From NCBI GenBank assembly GCA_963839725.1, contig CAWIWT010000019.1, positions 55,747 to 119,746 of the forward strand: a stretch of 64,000 bases of DNA. The letters run 5' to 3'. Both the position numbers and the translations under genes were made by a program. The stretch is from Kumtagia sp963839725. Lineage in GTDB: Bacteria; Pseudomonadota; Alphaproteobacteria; Rhizobiales; Rhizobiaceae. Position 1 is the stretch's first letter. The number at the start of each line of letters is the position of its first letter. A model generated the notes under the pieces. It had not been told where the DNA came from, did not search any database, and saw only the letters and a list, made by a program, of their open reading frames with translations. Shown here one piece after another: positions 16,456 to 26,859 of this stretch.

Positions 16456-17707
16456 TCAGCCCCCCGCTGCCGCCCTCGACGCGGCAAATGCGGTAATCGC
16501 GTTGGAAATCGACGTTACCGCTTTGCTTCGCCATTCCGGGTTACGCAATTGCTCTTCGTCCTTTGCGTTGGAGAGATATCCAAGCTCGACCAAGACGGAA
16601 GGCACGTCCGGAGCCTTCAAGACCTTGAAGCCGGCAAAGCGGTGCGGATTGTTGATCAGGCCGACACTGTCCGACAGTTCGCCGACAAGCGTGCGGGCGA
16701 AGCTGATCGAGAAGGCATGCGTCTCACGCCGGATCAGATCGACGAGGATGTCGGCGACCTCATGATTCTCTGTACCGACGTCAACACCGGCCAACTGGTC
16801 GGAGAGATTTTCGCGATCGGCGAGCGCCTGCGCTTCGGCGTCGGAGGCCTTGTCGGAACTCGGTGTAGACGGTCGCGCCGCGAATATCCTTGAACCGGAT
16901 GGTGTCGGCATGGATCGAGATGAACAGGTCGGCGCCATTTTCGCGCGCGATACGCACCCGGTCGTCGAGCCGCAGAAACTCGTCTGTCGTCCGCGTCATG
17001 TGGACGACATAGTGGTTTTCGGCCTGCAGGCGGTCCCGAAGCTCCTTGGCGAACGCCAGCGTGATATCCTTCTCGACGGTTCCGCCCACGCCATTGGCGC
17101 CCCCGTCGATCCCGCCGTGACCGGGATCGATCACGATGGTGAACGGTTTCGCCGGACGATCGACGGAAGGTCCGACCCGATCGCCCTTCGGCGGCACGGT
17201 CGATGCAGTCGTCGTGGCTTGATCCGCCAGGGCCGCCTCGAAATCCTGGGCGCTCGTGGGCGCGAGATCAATCGCGAGGCGAAAGCCCTTGCCGTCTTCG
17301 TTGGCAATCACATCCGCTTGCTCGACCGCAAACGGGCCCTTCATCGCAAGAACAATGCGCGACTTGCCGCCATGAAGGCTGCCATAGGTGACCTTGCGGA
17401 CGAGACCGCGCGGCTTCAACGCCTTCTTTTCGAAGGCGAAACGTGTGTCCGGCAAGTCGATGACCAGTCGGTGGGGTCCTCGCAACAGCATCCAGTGCAA
17501 TTCGGGTTCGACCTCGAAATTCATCACCACGCGGGTGTTGGTCGCATCGCCGGCCATCCTGAAGTCTTTTGCCGCAATGCTGGCGGCAAAGGAGCCGGTG
17601 CAAATGATCGCCATGATGACCATCGCGGCCATCATCAACCAGCAGCAATGGACGGCGGCAGACATGCCGCTAAATACTCTGCAAATGGCCCGACCAGTGC
17701 TTTGCAT
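16456..17707 (-). pseudogene. N-acetylmuramoyl-L-alanine amidase (AMIN + Amidase_3), one-base frameshift
   Basis: Cleaves the amide between muramic acid and the stem peptide to split septal peptidoglycan. After a signal-like hydrophobic stretch there is an AMIN localisation domain (DFRMAGDATNTRVVMNFEVE, then DLPDTRFAF) and an Amidase_3 zinc domain with IVIDPGHGGIDGGA, GGTVEKDI, ISIHAD and LVELGYLSN, so all zinc and catalytic residues are present. The frame changes once, at 16855-16860. There GAGTTCC needs one T removed to join TVYTE to SDKASDAEAQALADREN. The corrected length is about 416 residues. The start is uncertain: ATG at 17707 or 17770. With intact coding either side, a sequencing error is as likely as a real null allele. 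Confidence 0.85.
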
Positions 17708-17770
17708 GCTAGTACCCGTTAGACACTCTACTGAACGGCAAACACCTTGTTTCGCCGTGGAACTTTCCAC

Positions 17771-18337
17771 TTAACGATTGGTATTCAGATAAGGTTAACC
17801 AAGCCTTTTCAAAGCCACCTTCCGCCACGGCAACCATTTTGTCGGCAAGCAGAATCCGGGGTTGCCTAAAAGTCATGCAAATCATAAAAGCGGTATCGGA
17901 ACACTGCAATGCCCGGAGTTCGTCGCCGATCTTATAAAGGTGTGGACTGGGAGCGCGTGGCAAATGCGGCCGGAAGCTCTTTCCGTGCATCGGTGTCCAA
18001 AACAGAATTCGTACCGGCGGGGCACGGGAGCTGCGCCTGGTACGCCAGAAAACGGCGTGAATGCCATTCGCGCCGGCTCAATGTGAGCAAATAGCTGGTC
18101 CGGGCTATCCGGGCTTGGTTGAAAAAGGATCCGCAGCGCACGCAATGTCCACAAGCGCAATCATGGAAAGGTCCGCGACATACCGCGCCAGTACGGCTGC
18201 GGGCGGCACCACCATTGTGCAGCGGCGGCGGCAAGCGGACATCAATATGACCGAAGCGCAAACCCTTACCGTGCAGTGGCAGCGTCCCAAGCTGCCGCCG
18301 GGCGGAGGGCAATGTGTGTTCGGCAGGAAAAAATATA
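17771..18337. other. Divergent promoter region and long rne leader
   Basis: No coding sequence is supported in these 567 bases. It separates two divergent genes, the amidase and rne, so both promoters should be here. An A/T-richer stretch near 17765-17790 and 17880-17895 would suit the promoters. In other bacteria rne has a long structured 5' leader by which RNase E limits its own mRNA. The sequence has room for one, but I cannot define a fold by eye. Confidence 0.4.
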
Positions 18338-21155
18338 ATGCCCAACAAAATGCTTATCGATGCCTCCCATCCGGAGGAAACGCGGGTCGTCGTCGTTCAC
18401 GGTAACCGTATCGAAGAATTCGATTTCGAATCGCAGGATAAGAGGCAGCTAAAAGGAAATATCTATCTTGCCCGGGTAACCCGGGTTGAACCCTCCCTTC
18501 AGGCCGCCTTTGTCGAGTACGGAGGGAACCGTCATGGTTTCCTCGCGTTTAGCGAAATTCACCCCGACTATTATCAAATTCCGGTCGCCGACCGTCAGGC
18601 GCTGCTGAAGGCCGAGGCCGAAGCGGCGGAAGACGAGTCCGATGAAGACGGCGACGGCGAAGAGCGCCAGGACCGCGGGCGTGGCCGCCGCCGCCGCCGT
18701 GGCCGCAACCGTGACCGCAATGGAAACGAGTTGCGCGAGGCTTCCAGCGAGGGCACCGGGGACGGCTTGGACGGCGAAAACGACGGCAGCGACGCCGACG
18801 CTGGCGACGAGCGCGAAACCGCCGGCGAGACCGAAGATGCGGCCCATGCGGGCGGCAACGGCGATGCGCCGTCAAACGAGGAATTCGAGTCGGGATCGTC
18901 AGCGATCGCGGCATCTGTCGATGCCGATGTCGTTTCCGAAGAGATCGCGGTCGAGCGCAGCGACGCGCCATCCGCCTCGGAAGACCGGGGCACGGTTGAA
19001 GAACTTTCCGAACCGCATGGCGACGAGCAGGAGATCGAATCGGTCGGCGCGGGGGACGCACTCGAAGAAATTCAGTCTCGCCGCAGGCCGGTGCGCCGCC
19101 AGTACAAGATCCAAGAAGTCATCAAGCGCCGTCAAATTCTGCTGGTGCAGGTCGTCAAGGAGGAACGCGGCAATAAGGGCGCCGCGCTGACCACCTACCT
19201 GTCGCTCGCTGGCCGCTATTCGGTGCTGATGCCCAACACGGCACGCGGCGGCGGGATTTCCCGGAAGATCACCAACGCCCAGGATCGCAAGCGGCTCAAG
19301 GAAGTCGTCCAGGATCTCGAGGTCCCGCAGGGCATGGGCGTAATCCTGCGCACCGCCGGCGAAAGCCGCACCAAGGCCGAGATCAAGCGCGACTACGAAT
19401 ATTTGATGCGGCTGTGGGAGAATGTCCGTACGTTGACGTTGCAATCCACTGCCCCTGCCCTCGTCTATGAGGAAGGCAGCCTGATCAAGCGATCGGTGCG
19501 CGATCTCTATAACAAAGACATCGACGAAGTCGCGGTCTCCGGCGAGGAGGGCTATCGCGAGGCCAAAGACTTCATGCGCATGCTCATGCCGAGCCATGCG
19601 AAGGTCGTCCAGCCCTACCGCGATACGGTGCCGATCTTCGTTTGTCACGGCATTGAAGCGCAGCTTGATCGTATGCTGCAGCCGCAAGTGACGCTGAAGT
19701 CCGGCGGCTATCTGATCATCAACCAGACCGAAGCGCTGGTCGCGATCGACGTGAATTCGGGCCGTTCGACGCGCGAGCACTCGATCGAGGAAACGGCGCT
19801 CCATACCAATCTGGAAGCCGCCGAGGAAGTCGCACGCCAGCTTCGCCTACGTGACCTTGCCGGCCTGATTGTCATCGACTTCATCGACATGGAAGAGAAT
19901 CGCAACAACCGAGCGGTCGAAAAGCGCCTCAAGGACCATCTTAAGAACGACCGCGCCCGCATCCAGCTCGGACGCATCTCGCACTTCGGCCTGATGGAGA
20001 TGTCGCGCCAGCGCATCCGCGCCAGTGTCCTGGAATTCGACGATGAAGCCCTGCTCGCACTGCGGCGGAACCGGCCATGTTCGCTCCGATTCGTCCGTGG
20101 CGCTGCTAGTCGTGCGCGCGATCGAAGAGTTCCTGATGAAGGACTCGAGGAGCCACATCATCGTCAAGACGCCGGCCGCGACGGCAATGTACGTGCTGAA
20201 CCACAAGCGCAGCACACTCACCGAGATGGAGGCGCGGTTCGGCCTGACCATCACTATCGAAGCCGACGAAACGATCGGGTCGCAGCACCATGCGATCTTC
20301 CGTGGCGCCATCGCTGAAAAGCCGCTCACGCCGCTTGCCGCACCTGCCATGCCGATCATCGAATTGGAGGATGAGGAAGAGTCGGTTATCGAGGAGGAAG
20401 AAGAGCAGGAGAAGGAAGCAGCGTCTCAGGCAGCACCACCCGAGAATGCGCGTGGGGCCGTCGATGGCGAGCCGCGTGGCGACCGCAAGCGCCGCAAGCG
20501 CCGCCGGCGGCGCGGCGGACGCGACCGGGATCGCGACAATGGCGGGCAGCCGCACGCTGCGGCGAACGACGATGCGGTCAGTGACTCACCCGAGGACGCG
20601 GCAATGGAGGCGGACTCCGCCGAGGTTGATGCCGTCGCCGAGGACGCCGGCGCCGAGGTTGCTGCATCGAAGGAAGACGGCGATCGCAAGAAGCGCCGTC
20701 GGGGTAAGCGTGGCGGACGCCGCAACAAGGGCGACGAGGCAACCTCCGTTGAGGAGGATGGCATCGACGACACTGCGGCGGAACCTGCGGCGATTGCTGC
20801 AGAGACCATCGACGTTGCCGCGCAAAGCGTTGCAACTAAAGGCGACGCTGCCAAGGAAACGCCTGTAGCGGCGCCAAGGAAGCGGCGCACTTCGACGAAG
20901 AAGGCCGCGAACGACGACGCACCCGCCGAAGCCGCCGCGAAGAAGCCCGCAAAGCGCGCGCCTCGCAAGAAAGCCGCAGCAACTGGAGCCGTCGAGGCGG
21001 AAGCGGTCGCTGTCGCGGCGGAGGCCGTGGTTGAAGCCAAGACGGAGCCTAGCAAGCCCGTTGCGGTGGAACCTGTGCGCCAACCCGAACCAGTCGCCGC
21101 TGAACCCGACCGGCCGAAGAAGTCCGGCTGGTGGCAGCGCAAGGGCTTCTTTTAA
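18338..21155 (+). CDS. rne: Ribonuclease E (frameshift near 20036)
   Basis: Endonuclease that starts mRNA decay and processes rRNA and tRNA; scaffold of the degradosome. The N-terminus MPNKMLIDASHPEETRVVVV leads into an S1 domain that is split by an acidic/arginine-rich insert of about 160 residues (about 90-255), as in other Rhizobiales. The catalytic core has the metal-binding VAIDVNSGRSTREHSIEET and FIDMEENRNNRAVEKRL. The Zn-link PCSHCGGTGHV and the small domain follow. The C-terminal half is disordered, rich in RRKRRRRRGGR and alanine/lysine repeats, and binds RNA and partners. One extra T at 20036-20037 (GAATTCGACG) breaks the frame between core and Zn-link. Since rne is usually essential, I read this as a sequence error. 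Corrected length is about 938 residues. Confidence 0.92.
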
Positions 21156-21186
21156 GCCGGTCGCTTCTTGCTGAAGCCCTGAATTG

Positions 21187-21222
21187 AAAACCGCGTGGCA
21201 GCCGCCGCGCGGTTTTGTTTTT
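21187..21222 (+). terminator. Intrinsic terminator of rne
   Basis: A 9-bp stem AAAACCGCG / CGCGGTTTT with a GC-rich loop is followed by TTTTT. It lies 31 bases after the rne stop. The A-run on the left arm means it could also work for the convergent glutaminase transcript. Confidence 0.85.
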
Positions 21223-21270
21223 GCGGGTTATTTGGCTCGTCACAGCCGTCGTGCGACGCATTCGTCGAGA

Positions 21271-22200
21271 TCAGGGTGAGAAGATTGACCAGTTCATCGC
21301 CCTGGCCAACTTTTCCAGTGCAATCGAGCCCAACTTGGAATTGCCATTGGCGTTGAGGCCAGGCGACCAGACCGCGACCGAAGCCACACCGGGAACAATT
21401 CCCAGAATACCGCCGCCGACGCCGCTCTTGCCCGGAATACCGACGCGGAACGCGAAATCGCCGGAGCCGTCATAATGGCCGCATGTCAGCATCAATGCAT
21501 TGATGCGCCGGGCGCGGTCAGGCGAAACGACCGAATGGCCGGTCGCCGGATTGCGCCCGTCGCAGGAAAGAAACCGGCCGGCAAGCGCCAACTGCCGGCT
21601 ACTCATGGCGATGGCACATTGGTGAAAGTAGACCCCTAGTGCCAGTTCGGCCGGGTGGTCGAGATTGCCGAAGGAACGCATGTAGTTGGCGAGCGCGAAA
21701 TTGCGGAAGCCGGTCGCACGCTCGGAGCCTGCAACGTTGCTGTCGATGAAGATCGTCTCGTCATCGGTCAGAAACTGGATAAACCTGAGGATTTCACCGA
21801 TCGCTTCACGCGGCTGATGGCCGGCAAGCAAAACATCCGACACGACGATCGCACCGGCGTTGATGAACGGGTTTCGCGGAATGCCGCGCTCCTGCTCCAA
21901 CTGCACGATCGAGTTGAACGGATTGCCCGACGGCTCGCGCCCGACCCGCTTCCACAACGTGTCGCCGACCTTGCCGAGCGCAAGTGTCAGCGTGAATACC
22001 TTGGAGACGCTCTGGATCGAGAATGGCTCCTCGGCGTCGCCGGCGGCGATCACTCGCCCGTCGACCATGGCTAGTGCGATACCGAATTTTTGCGGGTCGA
22101 CCTTGCTCAATTGCGGAATATAGGTCGCGACATCGCCGCGATCGGTGCGCGCCGCCATTTCCGCGGCCAGGTCGCTAAGCACGTCCTCAATCTCGGCCAT
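21271..22200 (-). CDS. glsA: Glutaminase
   Basis: Hydrolyses glutamine to glutamate and ammonia. The 309-residue protein has the serine-lysine active site of the beta-lactamase-like glutaminase fold: SIQSVSKVF near residue 63, then FNSIVQLE, NPFINAGAI, the SNVAGSERATGFRNFALANY block, and GIPGKSGVGGGI with the conserved lysine and glycines. Length and motifs match the bacterial GlsA family throughout. It lies nine bases downstream of the aminotransferase gene on the same strand, so the two probably form one transcript; both act on amino-acid nitrogen. In some bacteria this enzyme supports acid resistance, but nothing here speaks to that. Confidence 0.95.
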   Translation of the reverse strand: MAEIEDVLSDLAAEMAARTDRGDVATYIPQLSKVDPQKFGIALAMVDGRVIAAGDAEEPFSIQSVSKVFTLTLALGKVGDTLWKRVGREPSGNPFNSIVQLEQERGIPRNPFINAGAIVVSDVLLAGHQPREAIGEILRFIQFLTDDETIFIDSNVAGSERATGFRNFALANYMRSFGNLDHPAELALGVYFHQCAIAMSSRQLALAGRFLSCDGRNPATGHSVVSPDRARRINALMLTCGHYDGSGDFAFRVGIPGKSGVGGGILGIVPGVASVAVWSPGLNANGNSKLGSIALEKLARAMNWSIFSP

Positions 22201-22209
22201 TGACCGGTC

Positions 22210-23355
22210 TTACCTCAGCCAGTGTTCGATGCGGTCGAGCGCCTGTTCCATGTCGTCATAGCTGCCGGCATAGGAAAAGCGCATGAAGCGGTTGCCCTGC
22301 AGTATGTCGAAGTCCCGGCCCGGCGTTGCCGCGACATGCGCCTCGGCGAGCATACGGCGTGCGAAGGCCATGCTGTCATTGGTGAGTTTCGAGACGTCGC
22401 AAAAGGAATAGAACGCGCCGTCCATCGGTGCCGCCAGTGCAAAGCCAAGTTCCGGCAACCGGCGCAACAGCAGGTCTCTGTTGTGCCCGTAGCGGGCTTT
22501 GACCGTCTCCAGCTCGGCGGTCGCCCCGAACGCCTCGCAGGCGGCGATTTGCGACAGTTCTGGTGGAGAGATGTAGAGGCTCTGCTGGATTCGCTCGATC
22601 GGCCGGACGAGTTTCTCCGGCAGAACCATCCAGCCGATACGCCACCCGGTCATGCAATAGTATTTCGAGAACGAGTTGATGACCGTCGCGTCGTTGTCGA
22701 ACGACAGCGCCGTTACGTCCGGCGCGACATAGTTCAGTCGGTGATAAATCTCATCGGAGATGACGGAGATTCCCAGTTGCTTGGCCGTCGCCAGCAGCGC
22801 CGCCATATCGGCGGACGGTACGGCAGCGCCTGTCGGGTTAGCGGGACTGGCAAACAACAGACCATTGAGCGGCTTTTTCGCATGCGCCGCCGCCAACTGC
22901 TCCGCAGAAAGGAACGGCTTTTCCTCAATCTCGATTTCGACCACGTCGAGACCGAGCGCTGCCATGATGTTGCGATAGGCCGGATAACCCGGCGAAGCAA
23001 TCGCAACCGAATCGCCGGCATCGAACATGGCGAGGAACGCGAGATTGAATGCAGCGGAAGAGCCAGTGGTTACAGCAACCCGTTCAACCGGCACCTCAAC
23101 ATCATAGTGGTCGCGATAGTAGCGTGAGATGGCCTGGCGCAGGGCCATCGTGCCAAGCGCGTCGGTGTAGCCGATCCGTCCATGCTGCAGCGCGCGTGCC
23201 GCCGCTTCAAGCACCGCGGCTGGCGCCGGATCGGACGGCTGCCCCACGGCCATCGAAATCACCGGCGTGCCCCCCGCCCGCAGCCGATTGGCCTCCGCCA
23301 GAATGTCCATGGCATGAAACGGCTCGACTTCGCCGCGCCGGGAGATCGACACCAT
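22210..23355 (-). CDS. Class I/II pyridoxal-phosphate aminotransferase
   Basis: A 381-residue fold-type I aminotransferase. The PLP lysine lies in INSFSKYYCMTGWRIGW. ASPANPTGAAVP holds the conserved Asn, SDEIYHRL the conserved Asp/Tyr, and FMRFSYAGS the C-terminal arginine that binds the substrate carboxylate. The family covers aspartate, aromatic and other amino acids, and the substrate cannot be fixed from sequence alone. The start at 23355 has an AGAGGAACAGGA site; a start 13 codons upstream is less likely. It precedes glsA with a nine-base gap and diverges from the M48 peptidase gene. Confidence 0.9.
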   Translation of the reverse strand: MVSISRRGEVEPFHAMDILAEANRLRAGGTPVISMAVGQPSDPAPAAVLEAAARALQHGRIGYTDALGTMALRQAISRYYRDHYDVEVPVERVAVTTGSSAAFNLAFLAMFDAGDSVAIASPGYPAYRNIMAALGLDVVEIEIEEKPFLSAEQLAAAHAKKPLNGLLFASPANPTGAAVPSADMAALLATAKQLGISVISDEIYHRLNYVAPDVTALSFDNDATVINSFSKYYCMTGWRIGWMVLPEKLVRPIERIQQSLYISPPELSQIAACEAFGATAELETVKARYGHNRDLLLRRLPELGFALAAPMDGAFYSFCDVSKLTNDSMAFARRMLAEAHVAATPGRDFDILQGNRFMRFSYAGSYDDMEQALDRIEHWLR

Positions 23356-23485
23356 TCCTGTTCCTCTGCTCGCGCGGTTCACTCGACGCCGCACAAATGC
23401 CTGATTGATATGGGGATCACAAGTTCATGAGATGCGGAATGCCGCCTTTTCACCAAACTGGCGCTCGGATACCACTGATACCGAA

Positions 23486-24886
23486 ATGAACACATTCTCG
23501 AAACGCACCGTTTTCGCCGGCCTCGCCCGCAACGCCGCTGTCGGATTGGTCGGCGCCGCGATGACGCTGGCTGCCTGCCTGCCTTCCTATGCGCAAAGCG
23601 TGGCGGTCATTCGCGACGCCGAGATCGAGGCACTGGTGCGTGACTATGCACGCCCGATCCTCAAGGCCGCAGGCCTCTCCAAATCCGGGGTTGAGATCGT
23701 CCTCATCAACGATCAGAGCTTCAACGCGTTCGTTGCCGGGCGGCGTATTTTCATCAACACGGGCGCTCTGCTGCAATCGGAAACGCCGAACCAGATCATC
23801 GGGGTCATTGCCCACGAAGCGGGCCACCTGGCTGGCGGCCACCAGAATCGCCTCCGTGAGCAGATGGCGCGGGCGCAGACCATGATGGTGGTCGCAACGC
23901 TGCTCGGGGTCGGCGCCATGGCCGCCGGTGCCGCGACGGATCAGAAGGGCCTAGCGCAAGCCGGCGGCGGCATCATGGCGGGTGGCGGCGAATTCGCTTC
24001 GCGTGGGTTGCTCGGCTACCAGCGCAGCGAGGAGACCACGGCCGACCGCTCGGCCGTGAAATATCTTGAGGCTACCGGCCAGTCGGCCAGAGGCATGCTC
24101 GAGACATTCGAGCGGTTCCAGGATGCCTTGGCTCTGTCTGGCACCAAGCTCGATCCATATCGTATCAGTCACCCGGCGCCGCGCGACCGCATCGCGAACA
24201 TGGAAGAACTGGCGAAGAAAAGCCCCTACTTCGACAAGAAAGACCCTGAGGCGCTGCAACAGCGGCACGACATGCTGCGCGCCAAGATTGCCGCATACAC
24301 GCAGGGCCAAAGCGCGACATCGCGCCTGTTCCGCAAGGCACCGGACAGTCTCGCCGCTAAGTACGCTACGGCCATGGCCATCTATCTGAGCGGCAATCTT
24401 GCCGACGCGATGAAGAAGGCCGATGCGCTGGCAAAGGCGCAGCCAAATAATCCCTATTTTCAGGAATTGCGCGGCGACGTCTTGATGAAGGCCAACAAGC
24501 CGAAGCAAGCCGCCGAAGCTTATAGCAAGGCGGTCAAGCTCGATCCGGCTAAATCGGGCATCCTGCGCATCGCTCTTGGCCAGGCGCTGATTGCGACCGG
24601 AGACCAGGCATCGCTCAAAAAGGCGGTGAACGAAATCACTGAAGGCCTTGAACGCGACCGTGAAAACTCGATGGGTTACCGCTATCTAGCGCAGGCCTAT
24701 GGTCGGCTTGGCGATATACCGGAGGCCGATCTTGCAACCGCCGAGGGCAACTTCTATTCCGGTAACTACCAGGATGCTAAAATTTTCGCGATGCGCGCCC
24801 AGGCCAAGATGAAAGTTGGTTCGCCGGGCTGGGTTCGCGCGCAGGACATCGTGAATTTCAGGACTCCTAAGAAGAAAAACGGTTAG
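23486..24886 (+). CDS. Periplasmic M48 metalloprotease with TPR domain (BepA-like)
   Basis: A 466-residue protein with a signal peptide (about residues 1-37, hydrophobic VGLVGAAMTLAACLPSYAQ; the AAC could also be a lipobox). The peptidase domain has the zinc motif HEAGHLAGGH and the distal glutamate in QRSEETTADRSAVKYL, then HPAPRDRIANM. Residues about 275-450 are TPR helices (AKYATAMAIYLSGNLADAMKK and more). This is the build of BepA/YfgC, which repairs or degrades misassembled outer-membrane proteins. ATG at 23486 is chosen over a TTG at 23405. A DsbA-like thiol protein follows 39 bases later, a sensible partner in envelope quality control. Confidence 0.92.
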   Translation: MNTFSKRTVFAGLARNAAVGLVGAAMTLAACLPSYAQSVAVIRDAEIEALVRDYARPILKAAGLSKSGVEIVLINDQSFNAFVAGRRIFINTGALLQSETPNQIIGVIAHEAGHLAGGHQNRLREQMARAQTMMVVATLLGVGAMAAGAATDQKGLAQAGGGIMAGGGEFASRGLLGYQRSEETTADRSAVKYLEATGQSARGMLETFERFQDALALSGTKLDPYRISHPAPRDRIANMEELAKKSPYFDKKDPEALQQRHDMLRAKIAAYTQGQSATSRLFRKAPDSLAAKYATAMAIYLSGNLADAMKKADALAKAQPNNPYFQELRGDVLMKANKPKQAAEAYSKAVKLDPAKSGILRIALGQALIATGDQASLKKAVNEITEGLERDRENSMGYRYLAQAYGRLGDIPEADLATAEGNFYSGNYQDAKIFAMRAQAKMKVGSPGWVRAQDIVNFRTPKKKNG

Positions 24887-24925
24887 CCGCTCGTTGAGGC
24901 AACAGGCGCGGCAAACAGAGGCAAG

Positions 24926-25738
24926 ATGATGAACAAAGCACTCCTTCTGGGCACAACCGGTATCGTAGCCGCATTTGCGATGCTGGCGGTCGGCTACCTG
25001 GCTGGCAAACCGCAAGCCGTAACCAGCAGCGCTCCGCAGGTAGTGGCGGCATCCGCCGATCTCGACCGGTCGCAGGTCGAGAAAATTGTTCGCGACTACC
25101 TGTTGACCAATCCCGAAGTCATTTCCGAAGCCCAGGCAGCCCTTGAGGTCAAGCAGCAGGAACAGCAACGGGTGGTCAATCTTCAGGTCATTCAAGACAA
25201 CAGGAGCGAGATTTTTTCCGCTGCCACCGATGGCGTGATCGGCAATCCATCGGGAAAGGTCACAATCGTCGAGTTCTACGATTACAACTGTGGCTATTGC
25301 AGGCGCGCGCAGGCCGACATGCTGGCTTTGACCAAGGCTAATCCGGATCTGCGCTTCGTGCTGAAGGAATTCCCGATCCTCGGACCGGATTTGCAGAAGG
25401 CGCATGTGGTTTCGCAGGCCTTCCTGCACCTGATGCCGGGGAAGTTCGAGGAATTCCACAATCAGCTGATCGGATCGAAGGGCCGCGCGACGGAAGAAGC
25501 CGCGATCAAGATCGCCCTTTCACTCGGCGCTGATGAAGCCAAGCTGCGCGAGGAAATGAAGAACCCAGCAATCTCGGGCATTTTTGGCAAGACCTATGAC
25601 CTTGCCAACAAGCTGCAGATCACCGGCACGCCGTCCTACGTCGTCGGCGACGAAGTCGTGTTCGGCGCGCTTGGCGAGGAAGCCCTTTCCGAAAAGATCG
25701 CTGCTGCGGCCGCCGCCTGCACGCAGGAAGCTTGTTGA
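24926..25738 (+). CDS. DsbA-family thiol-disulfide protein
   Basis: A 270-residue periplasmic protein. Residues 5-27 form an uncleaved or cleaved signal segment (ALLLGTTGIVAAFAMLAVGYLAG). A helical N-terminal arm follows (DLDRSQVEKIVRDYLLTNPEVI), like ScsC/Com1-type proteins where it mediates oligomerisation. The thioredoxin fold holds the active site NCGYCRRA and the cis-proline loop GTPSYVV. Two further cysteines sit at the very C-terminus (CTQEAC). It probably introduces or isomerises disulfides. It follows the M48 peptidase closely and precedes aroQ by 176 bases. Confidence 0.9.
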   Translation: MMNKALLLGTTGIVAAFAMLAVGYLAGKPQAVTSSAPQVVAASADLDRSQVEKIVRDYLLTNPEVISEAQAALEVKQQEQQRVVNLQVIQDNRSEIFSAATDGVIGNPSGKVTIVEFYDYNCGYCRRAQADMLALTKANPDLRFVLKEFPILGPDLQKAHVVSQAFLHLMPGKFEEFHNQLIGSKGRATEEAAIKIALSLGADEAKLREEMKNPAISGIFGKTYDLANKLQITGTPSYVVGDEVVFGALGEEALSEKIAAAAAACTQEAC

Positions 25739-25914
25739 GCTCCCACCCATACAAAACCGATCCCTCGGGTCATATTCACGCCTTGGCGGGCTGAATATGG
25801 CCACGCCATTGTGGACAGCCTGTTATGCCGCTTGCGCTCTTCCCGGCGCAAGCTATGCCGTCTATAGAGGGCGCCGTGCGACCGGAAGCGTTTGCGTAGC
25901 TAGAGGTACATGGG

Positions 25915-26349
25915 TTGAAGACAGTATTCGTCCTGAACGGTCCCAATCTGAACACGCTGGGCAAGCGTGAGCCGGGGATATATAGCGGCAAGACGCTCGC
26001 CGACATCGAGGCTGACTGCAAGTCCGCCGGCGAAAAGCTCGGTCTGGCCGTGGACTTCCGCCAATCCAACCATGAAGGCGCTCTGGTCGACTGGTTGCAC
26101 GAGGCCGGTGACAAGGCCGTGGGCGTCGTTCTCAATGCGGGAGCCTACACACACACCTCTATCGCCCTGCACGATGCGATCCGTGCGGTTGCGCCGCTTC
26201 CCGTCATCGAAGTGCATCTTTCCAACATTCACGCCCGAGAAGCCTTTCGCCACAAGTCGATGATTGCGCCGGTGGCGGTCGGAATGCTTTGCGGGTTTGG
26301 TCCGCTCGGTTATACGCTCGCCCTTCAGGCGCTTGCCGCTCGCCTCTAG
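25915..26349 (+). CDS. aroQ: Type II 3-dehydroquinate dehydratase
   Basis: Dehydrates 3-dehydroquinate to 3-dehydroshikimate, the third step of the shikimate pathway. The 144-residue protein has the full family pattern: VLNGPNLNTLGKREPGIYS with the catalytic tyrosine, RQSNHEGALVDWLHEA with the flexible-loop arginine nearby, LNAGAYTHTSIALHDAI, EVHLSNIHAREAFRHKS and the closing GFGPLGYTLAL. The start is TTG with AGAGGT upstream; a nearby ATG runs straight into a stop. It leads the accB-accC-aat group, separated from accB by 30 bases, so aromatic and fatty-acid synthesis are probably co-transcribed here, as in related genomes. Confidence 0.96.
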   Translation: MKTVFVLNGPNLNTLGKREPGIYSGKTLADIEADCKSAGEKLGLAVDFRQSNHEGALVDWLHEAGDKAVGVVLNAGAYTHTSIALHDAIRAVAPLPVIEVHLSNIHAREAFRHKSMIAPVAVGMLCGFGPLGYTLALQALAARL

Positions 26350-26379
26350 GCCGCGAACTACAAGGAAAAAGGATTCGTC

Positions 26380-26847
26380 ATGTCGACTAAGAAAACGGAT
26401 GTTGACCAGCAATTCATCCGCGATCTCGCCGGGATCCTGAACGACACCAATCTGACGGAACTCGAGGTCGAGCTTGGCGAACTCAAGGTGCGCGTCGCGC
26501 GCCATGCGGCGCCTGTCCATGCCTACGCCCATGCCATGCCCGTTCCGGTGATGGCTACCGCAGCGGCACCCGTGGTAGCGGCCATGCCGGTTGCTGCACC
26601 CATCGATCCGTCCAAGAACGCTGTCCCGTCGCCAATGGTCGGCACCGCCTATCTGTCGCCGTCGCCCGATGCCAAGCCCTTCGTTGAAGTCGGTCAGTCG
26701 GTGCGCGAGGGCCAGACCTTGCTGATCATCGAAGCCATGAAGACGATGAACCAGATCCCCTCGCCGCGTGCCGGCACCGTGACGGCGATTCTCATTGAGG
26801 ATGCCCAGCCGGTGGAATACGGAATGCCGCTTGTGGTGATTGAATAG
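26380..26847 (+). CDS. accB: Biotin carboxyl carrier protein of acetyl-CoA carboxylase
   Basis: Carries biotin between the carboxylase and carboxyltransferase of acetyl-CoA carboxylase, the committed step of fatty-acid synthesis. The 155-residue protein has an N-terminal helical part (QFIRDLAGILNDTNLTELEVE), an alanine/proline/methionine-rich linker (about 45-80) and a biotinyl domain with the attachment lysine in EAMKTMN near residue 122, then the closing GMPLVVIE. The start has AAGGAAAAAGGA upstream. It is 12 bases from accC. Confidence 0.96.
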   Translation: MSTKKTDVDQQFIRDLAGILNDTNLTELEVELGELKVRVARHAAPVHAYAHAMPVPVMATAAAPVVAAMPVAAPIDPSKNAVPSPMVGTAYLSPSPDAKPFVEVGQSVREGQTLLIIEAMKTMNQIPSPRAGTVTAILIEDAQPVEYGMPLVVIE

Positions 26848-26859
26848 GTCGCGCAGCCG

